A stretch of 34,674 nucleotides of DNA from a bacterium (lineage in GTDB: Bacteria > Planctomycetota > Planctomycetia > Kolteriales > Kolteriaceae): contig JAIEPU010000183.1 in the NCBI GenBank assembly GCA_019748235.1, positions 1 to 34,674 on the forward strand. Reading direction: 5' to 3'. Numbering within the stretch: position 1 is the first letter of the stretch; each line of letters opens with the position of its first letter. Of this stretch, positions 1 through 7,501 are shown piece by piece. Below the pieces are notes generated by a model. That model made no database searches. It was given only the letters and a program-made list of their open reading frames with translations, and was not told the DNA's origin. Made by a program: the position numbers and the translations under genes.

Positions 1-1360
1 GCTCAGCCGAGGTCATCTGTGCGAAATCGGGCGCCCCCCCCTTTTTGTTCTTACATCCGCAGTGACAGGCCCCTTTTGAACCGCATGAGGCCTCCTTCTT
101 TGTCTCGGACGCTATGGAATTCGCGACCTGCCTTTGGCCGAACGGGACCGGTTGAAGAGAGTGGCTCATCGTCACGCGAACCATGGGTCTTGTCTCCGAT
201 TGCTCTTGCCGATTCGAGGTTGGTTCCGACGAGGTTTTCGACGGAGGAGACCAGGGGGATGAAGTCGATGCCCCGCTTCCGCCGCCATACCCAGTATCAT
301 TTCCCGGCATCACCACGGTCGTTTTGCTCGACAGATACCGCATCACCGATGTCTGCAGGGTCAGGTCTTCCTCGAGCGATCGATTCGGCTTGGTGCCGAG
401 CTTCTGAAGAACGGCGTGATACGCTTTAACCGCTTCCTCGGGCGATACGACCCCCTCCGCGATCAGGCGAAGGAAGCGGATGAACGCAAACTGGTTCTCT
501 GCTTGATTGATCTTCCGACCGAAAAGTGCCGCCCTGGCTCCATACTTCTTTGCTTCGGAGAGAAGCTTGAACGCGTCGAGCGTCGTTCCAGAGGAGCCTC
601 CGAGCACGCCGACGATGATATTTCGGTCGTAGTGGACCAGTTCTTCCATCGCCTTAGGGCCGTTGTAGACGATCTTCAAGAAGACCGGCCGGCCCTTCTC
701 GGTGACTCCGGCAAGGGAGCGGGCGATCATGTCGTTGATGAATCCCGATTCCTGATCGCTGGGAACGACCCCCGCTAAGTTTGGATTGAAGACTTCCAGG
801 AAGTGACGAAATCCCTTTCGTTCCGCTTCGAGGCGAAATTCCTTGTACCGTTCGAGCGTGTAAAGATCATCGTCGGTGTTGTTGGTGAAGGTGACACTGT
901 AAAGGCCGAGATCAGCGCCGAGTGCTCGCTCCCCCGGTTCACAATCTGCTTTGCCACACTGGATGTGATCGAGCGTCGCGGTGCGGAAGGGACGAGGCGT
1001 TTGGCCGACATATCGACCGCCGCGGACGACATGAACGTCAGACGCATCGTTCGCACGACAGGCAGGCGTCACCGGGCTGTCGTCGAAAATCCGTTCGCGG
1101 AGGGTAAGTTCTTCGCTGGTGCTCGCGGACATGAGCATGATGTCAACGAGCTGTTGGCGGGAGATCTCACGAATGATGTCGCGATATTCTTGAATCGATC
1201 GAAAGCGTGTTTCTCCGGCATGAAGTTCCGGACTCTTGCCGGCGGACCCGATGCCGAATGCCATGTCAGCATCCTTTGCATCGGCGATGATGAACTCGCC
1301 GCAATCAGGATTCGCCCGGAGGGCTCGGAGTTTCCGGTCCAGCGATTTTTCGGTTTTCAC
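1..1360 (-). CDS. Aldolase-like beta/alpha-barrel protein of the BMC operon (partial, possible frameshift)
   Basis: This frame is open from a GTG at 1360, four bases after the dehydrogenase stop, to the left edge. No other start is available, because an in-frame TGA lies just upstream. Residues 150-325 resemble class I aldolases of the DeoC/FbaB/LacD barrel group: a strand RPVFLKIVYNGP with a candidate Schiff-base lysine at about residue 229, then VGVLGGSSGTTLDAF and ALFGRKINQ, which look like phosphate-binding loops. The role in the pathway is not known to me; position suggests a step in, or regulation of, deoxy-sugar phosphate metabolism. After about residue 360 (below about 275) this frame becomes Ser/Pro/Thr-rich and loses its GC-rich third positions. 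The frame shifted by one base reads naturally (GIDFIPLVSSVENLVGTNLE) down to a TAA near 53. The true C-terminus is therefore uncertain: a one-base error in the CCCC run at 271-274 is possible. The barrel assignment is fairly sure, the function is not. Confidence 0.65.
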   Translation of the reverse strand, partial: MKTEKSLDRKLRALRANPDCGEFIIADAKDADMAFGIGSAGKSPELHAGETRFRSIQEYRDIIREISRQQLVDIMLMSASTSEELTLRERIFDDSPVTPACRANDASDVHVVRGGRYVGQTPRPFRTATLDHIQCGKADCEPGERALGADLGLYSVTFTNNTDDDLYTLERYKEFRLEAERKGFRHFLEVFNPNLAGVVPSDQESGFINDMIARSLAGVTEKGRPVFLKIVYNGPKAMEELVHYDRNIIVGVLGGSSGTTLDAFKLLSEAKKYGARAALFGRKINQAENQFAFIRFLRLIAEGVVSPEEAVKAYHAVLQKLGTKPNRSLEEDLTLQTSVMRYLSSKTTVVMPGNDTGYGGGSGASTSSPWSPPSKTSSEPTSNRQEQSETRPMVRVTMSHSLQPVPFGQRQVANSIASETKKEASCGSKGACHCGCKNKKGGAPDFAQMTSAE

Positions 1361-1364
1361 CGGC

Positions 1365-2294
1365 TTACCCCGCGAGGACTTGCGAGAGAGTCTGCTTCAG
1401 TACCTGAGCGGACTTCTGCAACGCCATCTTTTCTTTCGGCCAGAGCTCGAGTTCGATCTGTTCGATCGCTCCAGCTCGGCCGATGACCGTCGGCACGCTG
1501 ATACAGATATCGGTCAAACCGTACTTCCCGTGCTGCAACGTGGAGACGGGGAGGACCTGTCTTCGATCGAGCGCAACCGCCTCCACGACCGCGCGGATCG
1601 AGATACCGACCGCGAAGCCCGCGCCTCCCTTGAGCTTGATAACTTCCGCGCCGCTTCCCTTGGTTTTGTCGAAAAGCTCTTGCTGAAGGTTCGGCGTAAC
1701 GCCCGGCCATTTCTCCATCGGAAGGCTCGCGATGGTCGCGCTCGACCAGATGGGGACCATGCTGTCGCCATGTTCACCGAGGATGATCGCATTGACTTGC
1801 GTCGGTGCAACTTTCAGCCGAGCGGAGATTAAGCTGCGGAAACGAGCGGTGTCAAGTTGCGTGCCGAGTCCGATCACGCGTTGCCAGGGGAGTGACAGCT
1901 CCTTGGTGGCAAGGTAAGTGAGGATATCGACTGGATTGCTCACGACGACGACCGTTGCCCCTTCCTTGACACCCGCTTTCTTGCAGTCGGCGAGAATCTG
2001 GCGGAAGAGAGCGACATTGCGATTGATGAGCTGAAGCCGGCTTTCGTCCGGCTTGCGACGAAGGCCCGCCGTGATGATCACGAAATCGCTGTCGGAGACG
2101 TCTCGGTACGTGCCGGCGGTAAAAGTCTGATCGGTCGTGAGTGAAGCACCATGCTGCAAGTCGAGAGCTTGCCCGGCGGCCATGTCGGGATTGGCATCAA
2201 TGAGGCAGATATCGCGAATCACGCCGCTGAACTGCAGGGCAAACGCCGTGCAGCTTCCGACGAGCCCGCCTCCTCCGATGATCGTTGCCTTCAT
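1365..2294 (-). CDS. NAD-dependent L-lactate/malate dehydrogenase family protein (BMC-associated)
   Basis: A 309-residue member of the LDH/MDH family, of normal length. The N-terminal Rossmann motif is IIGGGGLVGS, and Asp33 at the end of strand 2 (LIDAN) predicts NAD rather than NADP. Substrate-loop Arg86, Asp148, Arg151 (LDTAR) and catalytic His175 (GEHGDS) are all present. In the mobile loop, AGLRRKPDESR places Arg80 where lactate dehydrogenases have Gln and malate dehydrogenases have Arg. By family knowledge that favours a dicarboxylate, although the following ESR resembles LDH. In PVM-type BMC loci this enzyme is thought to recycle NAD(H) for the aldehyde dehydrogenase. The ATG at 2294 has an AGAGGA ribosome binding site six bases upstream. 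A 334-base gap with palindromes separates it from the aldolase gene. Confidence 0.9.
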   Translation of the reverse strand: MKATIIGGGGLVGSCTAFALQFSGVIRDICLIDANPDMAAGQALDLQHGASLTTDQTFTAGTYRDVSDSDFVIITAGLRRKPDESRLQLINRNVALFRQILADCKKAGVKEGATVVVVSNPVDILTYLATKELSLPWQRVIGLGTQLDTARFRSLISARLKVAPTQVNAIILGEHGDSMVPIWSSATIASLPMEKWPGVTPNLQQELFDKTKGSGAEVIKLKGGAGFAVGISIRAVVEAVALDRRQVLPVSTLQHGKYGLTDICISVPTVIGRAGAIEQIELELWPKEKMALQKSAQVLKQTLSQVLAG

Positions 2295-2361
2295 GAATTC
2301 CTCTGTTTGTTGTCTTGTAAGCCGATGACTCTTCGTGCCGTGGCTCTTCGCGTTTCGTCGT

Positions 2362-2386
2362 GTAGGCTGGGTCGTTCCGACCCAGC
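2362..2386. repeat. Palindromic dispersed repeat unit, copy 1
   Basis: A 25-base unit containing GCTGGGTCG, a three-base loop and CGACCCAGC. It lies in the gap between the aldolase and dehydrogenase genes. Nearly the same unit, followed by a similar spacer ending GCTTTCTC, recurs at 4325. This marks a repeat family rather than a single terminator. Confidence 0.75.
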
Positions 2387-2419
2387 TCGCGCTTTCTCAG
2401 GACGTTGCTGGTCGGGCGG

Positions 2420-2441
2420 CCCCGACAACTCGTTGTCGGGG
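2420..2441. repeat. Palindrome with 9-base arms
   Basis: CCCCGACAA and TTGTCGGGG flank a four-base loop (CTCG). It lies in the same 2295-2628 gap as two other palindromes. There is no T-run beside it, so it is not an obvious intrinsic terminator. It could be an RNA processing or stabilising hairpin inside the BMC transcript, or a remnant of a mobile palindromic element. Confidence 0.7.
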
Positions 2442-2539
2442 TTGCGAAGCAACATGAGGACCGTTTGCCTGACGCGTTCAACAACGCTCAACGCACTCGA
2501 TGTTGTTCGGAAACCGCTTTCCCTCTTGTGCCTTCGGCA

Positions 2540-2561
2540 CCCAGGCAACGAGTTGCCTGGG
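2540..2561. repeat. Palindrome with 10-base arms
   Basis: CCCAGGCAAC and GTTGCCTGGG are perfect inverted copies around GA. A smaller hairpin, GTGCC-TTC-GGCAC, abuts it on the left. It is the third palindrome in the 334-base gap between the aldolase and dehydrogenase genes. I see no coding sequence in this gap. Confidence 0.75.
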
Positions 2562-2628
2562 CCACCCGTACAAAATGCCGTGTCGGGGCGTTCCAGTTTT
2601 CGGAACAGCAGAACCGGCTACCGATCAC

Positions 2629-3504
2629 TCACTTCTGGCCGAGGGCGGCAAGCACTTGAGCAGTGATCGTTTGGACCAGCGCCTCCATGTCGTCGCTGGA
2701 AGCCGTCTCGGTTTCTTTCTTCGCGCCCGGCTTGCCGGCACAGGAGTTCTCTGTCTGCGGCGGAACGAATGCAGCCGACTTGGTGGTGAAGGCGTCGTAT
2801 CCCTCGCGGAACAAGCTGTTGCCGCAAAGATCGCAGTCTTCCATGTGCAGCCGAGGATCGTCGATCCCGAGTCGCTTCTTGAACTGCAAGAGTTCACCCA
2901 CCTGCTTCTCGTTCAAGTACTGAACCGGGCCGAGCTGCTTGGCGAGGATCAGCATGCGGCAATAGGCGTCGATGATTTCGGTATTGAAGTACGCCGTCAT
3001 GATATTCTGGCTGAACGCGACCGAGCCGTGATTGGCGAGCAGCATCGTGTTGCAATTGTGAACGTACGGTAGCACCGTGTCCGCGAAAATCTGCGTGCCG
3101 GGTGTCTCGTAACGCGCGATCGGAACTTCGCCGAGGAAGACTTCGACTTCGGGAAGGACGCACTTGGGAATCGTCTCATGCACCATCGCGAAGGCGGTTG
3201 CATGTGGTGGATGGCAGTGGAGCACACCACCGATGTCCGGACGGGCCTTGTAGACAGACAAGTGAAGAAGGATTTCACTGGTTCGCTTCTTCGTCCCCGA
3301 GATCTGCTTTCCCTCGAGATCGACGATGCCGAGATCGTCCGGCTTGAGGAAACCCTTCGAGACACCCGTGGGGGTGCAAAGAATGCGATCGGGGGCAAGA
3401 CGAACGCTGATGTTCCCATCGTTAGCGGCCGCGAAGCCCTTGTCGTACAGTCGACGACCGACTTCGCAGATATCCTTCCGGGCTTGCCATTCGTTCGCGA
3501 ACAT
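2629..3504 (-). CDS. Class II sugar-phosphate aldolase with C-terminal encapsulation peptide
   Basis: A 291-residue protein of the FucA/AraD class II aldolase family, which cleaves L-fuculose-1-phosphate or L-rhamnulose-1-phosphate to DHAP and L-lactaldehyde using zinc. Visible family residues are Asn28/Asn31 (NDGNIS), Ser76-Glu77 (TSEILLH, the catalytic Glu), the zinc ligands His97 and His99 (LHCHPPHA) and His159 (LANHGS). E. coli FucA is about 215 residues long. The extra tail here has a Cys pair (224/227), a Ser/Lys-rich linker and a final amphipathic helix, MEALVQTITAQVLAALG. That matches the layout of encapsulation peptides that target enzymes to BMC lumens. Which sugar phosphate is used cannot be read from the sequence. 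The BMC-P genes lie 80 bases upstream. Confidence 0.9.
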   Translation of the reverse strand: MFANEWQARKDICEVGRRLYDKGFAAANDGNISVRLAPDRILCTPTGVSKGFLKPDDLGIVDLEGKQISGTKKRTSEILLHLSVYKARPDIGGVLHCHPPHATAFAMVHETIPKCVLPEVEVFLGEVPIARYETPGTQIFADTVLPYVHNCNTMLLANHGSVAFSQNIMTAYFNTEIIDAYCRMLILAKQLGPVQYLNEKQVGELLQFKKRLGIDDPRLHMEDCDLCGNSLFREGYDAFTTKSAAFVPPQTENSCAGKPGAKKETETASSDDMEALVQTITAQVLAALGQK

Positions 3505-3584
3505 AGCTTCGTTCCTGCTTCAAGACCCCTGGTCATTTGATTCGTTCGAGAGGTGACGGCGAAGCCATCTACCTCTTTCGAGAC

Positions 3585-3905
3585 TTACTTTCCCTTTGAC
3601 TTTAGCAACTGATCGACTTCGCCTTGATCAATGCGAAACTCATCCAAGATACAGGCCACATACGCATCGATCGGCTTTCGAGCGGGCTCATACGGAGCAG
3701 CCGCCTCTCGGCCGTCGGTAATTCCAATCATGCTTTCGGGCAACACTCCGAGATCGTCCGACGCAATCACCTCTTCGTCACGGCTTGTTTCTCGTCCCGC
3801 CAGCGCGGGGAGATTCAAGGGAAGCGTGATGATCCAGCGACGTCCGACAAGCGACGGATGAACCTTGCTGAGTGACAATCTTCCGACGACTCGGCCGATC
3901 TTCAT
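3585..3905 (-). CDS. Pentameric BMC shell protein (EutN/CcmL family), third in the operon
   Basis: A 106-residue BMC-P protein. The start MKIGRVVGRLSLSKVHPSL, followed by a beta-barrel core with RRWIITLPLN, is typical of EutN/CcmL vertex proteins, which form pentamers capping the corners of the shell. The ATG overlaps the stop of the neighbouring BMC-P gene by four bases (3902-3905), implying translational coupling. The barrel holds an insert rich in charged residues (AGRETSRDEEVI) compared with the other two BMC-P proteins here. The C-terminal tail ends in a Lys-rich helix. Three different pentamers and no tandem-domain trimer match the PVM-type shell set. Confidence 0.88.
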   Translation of the reverse strand: MKIGRVVGRLSLSKVHPSLVGRRWIITLPLNLPALAGRETSRDEEVIASDDLGVLPESMIGITDGREAAAPYEPARKPIDAYVACILDEFRIDQGEVDQLLKSKGK

Positions 3906-4177
3906 CGATGGACTCCTCGCTTGGCGTCCTCGATCCCGAGGGTCGTGTAACGGACCGGTGTCACTTTGCTCCCTGTCACTTTGCGGGCGAATTTCCCATC
4001 GCTCGAGATGATGACCGTCGAACCGACCCCCGCGCCGAATTTATCGATGACGATGATCGGATATTCATCCGGACGATCATCCGTGCCGAGCGGCTGGACG
4101 ATGAGTAGCTTGTAGCCATGCATCGAAGGATGCTTAGCCGTCGCCACCGCTTGTCCAATCACCCGCGCCCGTTGCAT
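3902..4177 (-). CDS. Pentameric BMC shell protein (EutN/CcmL family), second in the operon
   Basis: A 91-residue BMC-P protein of standard length: MQRARVIGQAVATAKHPSM, then YKLLIVQPL, then a core with DKFGAGVGSTVIISSDG. That last motif is the conserved glycine-rich loop of EutN/CcmL pentamers (usually GAGxG followed by a small hydrophobic strand). It overlaps the next BMC-P gene by four bases. It is preceded by a 268-base gap that carries a long perfect inverted repeat, so its level relative to the upstream aldehyde dehydrogenase gene may be set by processing or partial termination there. Confidence 0.92.
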   Translation of the reverse strand: MQRARVIGQAVATAKHPSMHGYKLLIVQPLGTDDRPDEYPIIVIDKFGAGVGSTVIISSDGKFARKVTGSKVTPVRYTTLGIEDAKRGVHR

Positions 4178-4324
4178 TTCGTCTCCTCATGTATGTCTTG
4201 TAAACTTGGTGCCTTGCTTCATCTCCGGTCTGTCCGTTTGCGACAGCTGGCAAGCGGAGCGTGAGCATCACGATCGTCGACCATGCCCACGCAAGCGTGG
4301 GGCATGCCACCCGCCGGTCTTCTT

Positions 4325-4394
4325 GTAGGCTGGGTCGTCTCGACCCAGCTTTTGCTTTCTCCCAAAACTGCTGGGTCGAGACGACCCAGCCTAC
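4325..4394. repeat. 70-base inverted repeat with perfect 25-base arms
   Basis: Arms 4325-4349 and 4370-4394 are exact reverse complements around a 20-base spacer. Each arm is itself nearly self-complementary (GCTGGGTCG / CGACCCAGC). The left arm and spacer resemble the unit at 2362. It lies in the 268-base gap between the aldehyde dehydrogenase and BMC-P genes. There is no transposase or obvious target duplication. A REP- or MITE-like dispersed palindrome is the best reading, with a possible secondary role as an mRNA hairpin. Confidence 0.85.
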
Positions 4395-4445
4395 AAATCT
4401 CATCCGAGCCAAAGAATCCCACGTCCCGGTTGACGGGTTGTGCGA

Positions 4446-5867
4446 TTAGATGATTCGCAACGACTCGACCATCGTGCAGCGACGAAGCCGGGTAAAGGTG
4501 AGGGGAGAGGTTACTCCCTCGCCCGTCGGCGTCGCGATGCTAAAGCTGAGAAGGCCTTCGCCTCCCGAGCCGATGCCGGCCGTGCTCGGTCCATTCTTGA
4601 CATAGACCGTGCAATCCATCTCCTTGCCCATGCGGGTGAGGGCTCGCAGGTCATTCGAATGGATGATCGCCGTGTGCCGGTAGCCGTGTTCGTACTTCTT
4701 CGCGAGGTAGATTGCGGTGTCGACATTTCGCGTTCGGACGAAGGGGAGAACCGGCATCATCTGTTCGTGATCGACGAATGGACTCTGCTCGGTCGTCTCG
4801 GCATAGAGCACTTCGGTTCCGCTTGGAACGGTCACGCCGATCTTCGAGGCGAGAAGGGATGCGTCTTGCCCGACGTATTCCTTTTGAAGATGGATCTTCC
4901 CATCCTCGCCGGGTGCGAAGACGATCTTCTCAAGCTGCTGGAGCTGCGCGGTCGAGATGCGGTATCCGCCGTAACGACCCATCGCGGCAAGGAGCGGTTC
5001 GAAGATGCTTTCAACGGCAAAGATTTCCTTCTCCGCGATGCAGAGAAGATTGTTGTCGTATGCTGCTCCGGTGATGATCGAACGAGCGGCCTTGTCGAGG
5101 TCCGCCGTTTGATCCACGACGACAGGAGGATTGCCCGGCCCCGCGACGATGGCACGCTTACGGCTACCAAGAGCCGCACGAGCGACCGCCGGCCCGCCGG
5201 TGACAACGATCAACTTCACGTCACGATGTTCGAAAAGCTGATTGGCTGAATCGATGGTCGGCGGATCGATGATCGTAATCAGATTGTCGATGCCGATCTT
5301 TTCACGAATCGCTTCGTTGAAGAGGCGGACCCCTTCCTTCGCCACATTCGCTCCGCTCGGATGAGCATTGAAGACGACCGTGTTTCCGCCGGCGAGCATT
5401 TCGATCGCGTTGCTGGCGAGGGTCGGCAAGGAGTGCGTGACCGGCGTGATCGCGCCGATGACGCCGAAGGGTGCGTATTCAGTCAGTGTCACCCCGAAGT
5501 CACCGCTAACGCAGTCCGTGCGAAGAGCTTCAACGCCGGGGGTACGGGTCGCGGCGGTGACGAGCTTTTCGACCTTATGATCACGGCGACCGATCTTCGT
5601 CTCGTCCATTTCCATATGGCCGAGCCGAACTTGGCCCGCCAGACAGATATCGCGTATGCACTGCGTCGCGATCTTGCGCTCGGCAATGCCGACCTCGCGA
5701 AACTTCTCAAAAGCTTCGCTCGCGGCTCCGACCGCGTCGCTCACCGAGGAATGAACGCCTGCTGCACCGGTGGAATGACGTTTGGCAGGTGCAACCGAGC
5801 CGTTCTTGAGCTGCGCGACCACCTGGGCGACGACGCTGCGAACGGTCTCTTCGTTGATGGTGACCAT
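4446..5867 (-). CDS. pduP: CoA-acylating aldehyde dehydrogenase, PduP/EutE-like, BMC cargo
   Basis: A 473-residue acylating aldehyde dehydrogenase, the usual length for PduP. It converts an aldehyde (propionaldehyde in Pdu systems; lactaldehyde is the proposed substrate in PVM loci), CoA and NAD+ to an acyl-CoA. The N-terminal helix EETVRSVVAQVVAQLK, followed by an Ala/Ser-rich linker, is an encapsulation-peptide layout like that of PduP. The catalytic cysteine is Cys276 (DNNLLCIAEKE). The cofactor region includes TPVTHSLPT and VTGGPAVARAAL. The upstream BMC-P stop is one base before this ATG, and a GGAGAAG ribosome site lies inside the end of that gene, so the two are coupled. The gene symbol is given by similarity; the substrate is inferred. 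Confidence 0.93.
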   Translation of the reverse strand: MVTINEETVRSVVAQVVAQLKNGSVAPAKRHSTGAAGVHSSVSDAVGAASEAFEKFREVGIAERKIATQCIRDICLAGQVRLGHMEMDETKIGRRDHKVEKLVTAATRTPGVEALRTDCVSGDFGVTLTEYAPFGVIGAITPVTHSLPTLASNAIEMLAGGNTVVFNAHPSGANVAKEGVRLFNEAIREKIGIDNLITIIDPPTIDSANQLFEHRDVKLIVVTGGPAVARAALGSRKRAIVAGPGNPPVVVDQTADLDKAARSIITGAAYDNNLLCIAEKEIFAVESIFEPLLAAMGRYGGYRISTAQLQQLEKIVFAPGEDGKIHLQKEYVGQDASLLASKIGVTVPSGTEVLYAETTEQSPFVDHEQMMPVLPFVRTRNVDTAIYLAKKYEHGYRHTAIIHSNDLRALTRMGKEMDCTVYVKNGPSTAGIGSGGEGLLSFSIATPTGEGVTSPLTFTRLRRCTMVESLRII

Positions 5868-5868
5868 G

Positions 5869-6189
5869 TTACTTCTCCGTGCCGCCGGCCGAGATGATCT
5901 CGTGGCCGTATGCGGATAATTGATTCACGAGTCCGATGATGGCCGCATCGACGGGAAGCTTCGCGGTTTCATCCGTCATGCGTGCGCTCGAACCTTGAAC
6001 GATAAGGACCAGCTCGTCCGCTCCAACGCCGATAAGATCGACGGCGACGAACGTTCGCCCGGTTCCGAGGAGCCGATCGTGTTTCTCGGGATCAATGCGC
6101 AAGGGTTCGACAGTAAGTAGCTTCTGCCCCGTCATCGACGGAACCTTCAGCGTCGAAACCACGCTTCCTGTCACCCTTGCCACGAACAT
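5869..6189 (-). CDS. Pentameric BMC shell protein (EutN/CcmL family), first in the operon
   Basis: A 106-residue BMC-P protein starting MFVARVTGSVVSTLKVPSM, then GQKLLTVEPL and AVDLIGVGADELVLIVQGS, the EutN/CcmL core. I chose the ATG at 6189 because GTGGAG six bases before it is a good ribosome site. A GTG at 6201 would add only four residues. The extra C-terminal stretch (about 25 residues past the core, with DAAIIGLVNQLSA) forms a helix not seen in minimal BMC-P proteins. It lies between the kinase and the aldehyde dehydrogenase and is coupled to the latter by a one-base gap. Confidence 0.9.
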   Translation of the reverse strand: MFVARVTGSVVSTLKVPSMTGQKLLTVEPLRIDPEKHDRLLGTGRTFVAVDLIGVGADELVLIVQGSSARMTDETAKLPVDAAIIGLVNQLSAYGHEIISAGGTEK

Positions 6190-6253
6190 GGCGATCTCCA
6201 CGCGCCTGGCGCGTACGTAGTTGAATTCAGGGTCGAAGCCCGTTGCCTGTAAA

Positions 6254-7438
6254 TCAGGAACCGACCGCTTCCACCGTTTGCCGGGCGACGACGATCTCTT
6301 CGTTGGTCGGCATCGTCCAAATTTTTGTCCGGCTTGCGTCGGAAGAGATGATCATCTCACCCTTCGCGGCCTTGTTCTTTGCGTTATCCAGCTCGATCCC
6401 AAGCTCTGAGAGTCCCTCGCAGACGGCTGACCGAATGCGAATCGAGTTCTCGCCGATGCCGCCGGTGAAGACGATAGCGTCCGCACCACGAAGCCGAACG
6501 AGAAACGCTCCGAGGTAGTCGCGAATCGATCCGACGAAGACGTCGATGGCGAGCTTGGCCTGCGCGTTTCCCGCGTCGGCGGCCGTCTCCACGTCCCGCA
6601 GATCGGCCCCCACTCCGCTGACCCCTTTCAGGCCGCCGTCACTCGAAAGCCGAGCGAGGACTCCATCCAGGTCGAGTCCGGTTTCCCGAAGGATGAGTGG
6701 AATCGCGAACGGATCAAAATCTCCCGCGCGATTGTTGTTGGGAAGTCCCGTTTGTGGGCTCATTCCCATCGTCGCGCCGAGACTCTTTCCCTTCTCGATC
6801 GCACAGAGAGAACTGCTGCCACCCAGGTGGCACGAGATGATGCGAAGATCATTTCGTCCGGTGACTTCCGCCATGCGGTGAGCGATGAATCGGTGGCTGG
6901 CTCCGTGAAATCCGTACCGTCGGATACCGAACTTTGTTGTCCACTCATACGGAATGGCGTAGGTGCGGTATGCCTCGGGCGCGGTTTGATGGAACCCCGT
7001 CTCGAAGGCCGCGACGAGTGGAATCTTCGGGAATCGTTCCCGGAGCTGACGCATCGCGCGGATGTAAGGCGGATTGTGCGCCGGTGCGACGATCGAGTAA
7101 TTCTCCATCGCGGCGAGCACACGCTCATCCACAACCGGAGTTCCCGAAATATCGCCCGCATGCACCGCCTTGAACCCGATGGCGGTAATTTCACTCGCGT
7201 CTTTCAGACATCCGCTTGAAGGATCCGTCAACTGCGCGATGCACGACGCCAGGGCGGCTCCGTGGTCGGGGACGGGAGCGATCCGCTCTTCCGTCTGATC
7301 GCCGAGAATCACGTACGAGCGACTCTTTTCCTCGCCGATTCGCTCCACTCCCCCTCGGGCAAGGAGTGTTTCGCTCGGCATGTCGTAGAGTCGATACTTG
7401 AAGCTCGTTGATCCGATGTTGACGACTAGTACCTTCAT
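6254..7438 (-). CDS. ackA: Acetate/propionate kinase family protein
   Basis: A 394-residue acetate kinase family member of standard length (about 400). It carries the start signature VVNIGSTSFKYRLYD, the catalytic-region motifs FETGFHQTAP and RRYGFHGASHRF, the phosphate-loop HLGGSSS, GDFDPFAIP, and the C-terminal VFTGGIGENS. It transfers phosphate from an acyl-phosphate to ADP, giving ATP and the free acid. In this operon it would work on the product of PduL (propionyl- or lactoyl-phosphate; inferred). No encapsulation-like extension is visible at either end, so it may act outside the shell. Gaps are 64 bases to BMC-P and 63 to BMC-H. Confidence 0.94.
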   Translation of the reverse strand: MKVLVVNIGSTSFKYRLYDMPSETLLARGGVERIGEEKSRSYVILGDQTEERIAPVPDHGAALASCIAQLTDPSSGCLKDASEITAIGFKAVHAGDISGTPVVDERVLAAMENYSIVAPAHNPPYIRAMRQLRERFPKIPLVAAFETGFHQTAPEAYRTYAIPYEWTTKFGIRRYGFHGASHRFIAHRMAEVTGRNDLRIISCHLGGSSSLCAIEKGKSLGATMGMSPQTGLPNNNRAGDFDPFAIPLILRETGLDLDGVLARLSSDGGLKGVSGVGADLRDVETAADAGNAQAKLAIDVFVGSIRDYLGAFLVRLRGADAIVFTGGIGENSIRIRSAVCEGLSELGIELDNAKNKAAKGEMIISSDASRTKIWTMPTNEEIVVARQTVEAVGS

Positions 7439-7501
7439 CGCACCCCTTCCTTGAGTGACTCGACGTCCGCGTTCATCTCTCGTCTGATGGTTTAGTACCG
7501 G

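Noticed and set aside
803..1486. Plus-strand ORF of 227 codons over the barrel protein and dehydrogenase
   Set aside because: It spans two clear minus-strand genes, and its translation is Arg-rich and resembles no family.
2362..2561. Intrinsic terminators ending the first part of the BMC operon
   Set aside because: The hairpins are strong but lack T-runs on the minus strand. They belong to a repeat family, so simple termination is not supported.
5361..5897. Long plus-strand ORF (178 codons) opposite the aldehyde dehydrogenase
   Set aside because: It is the antisense shadow of a well-conserved enzyme. Its protein has no recognisable motif and the codon pattern belongs to the other strand.
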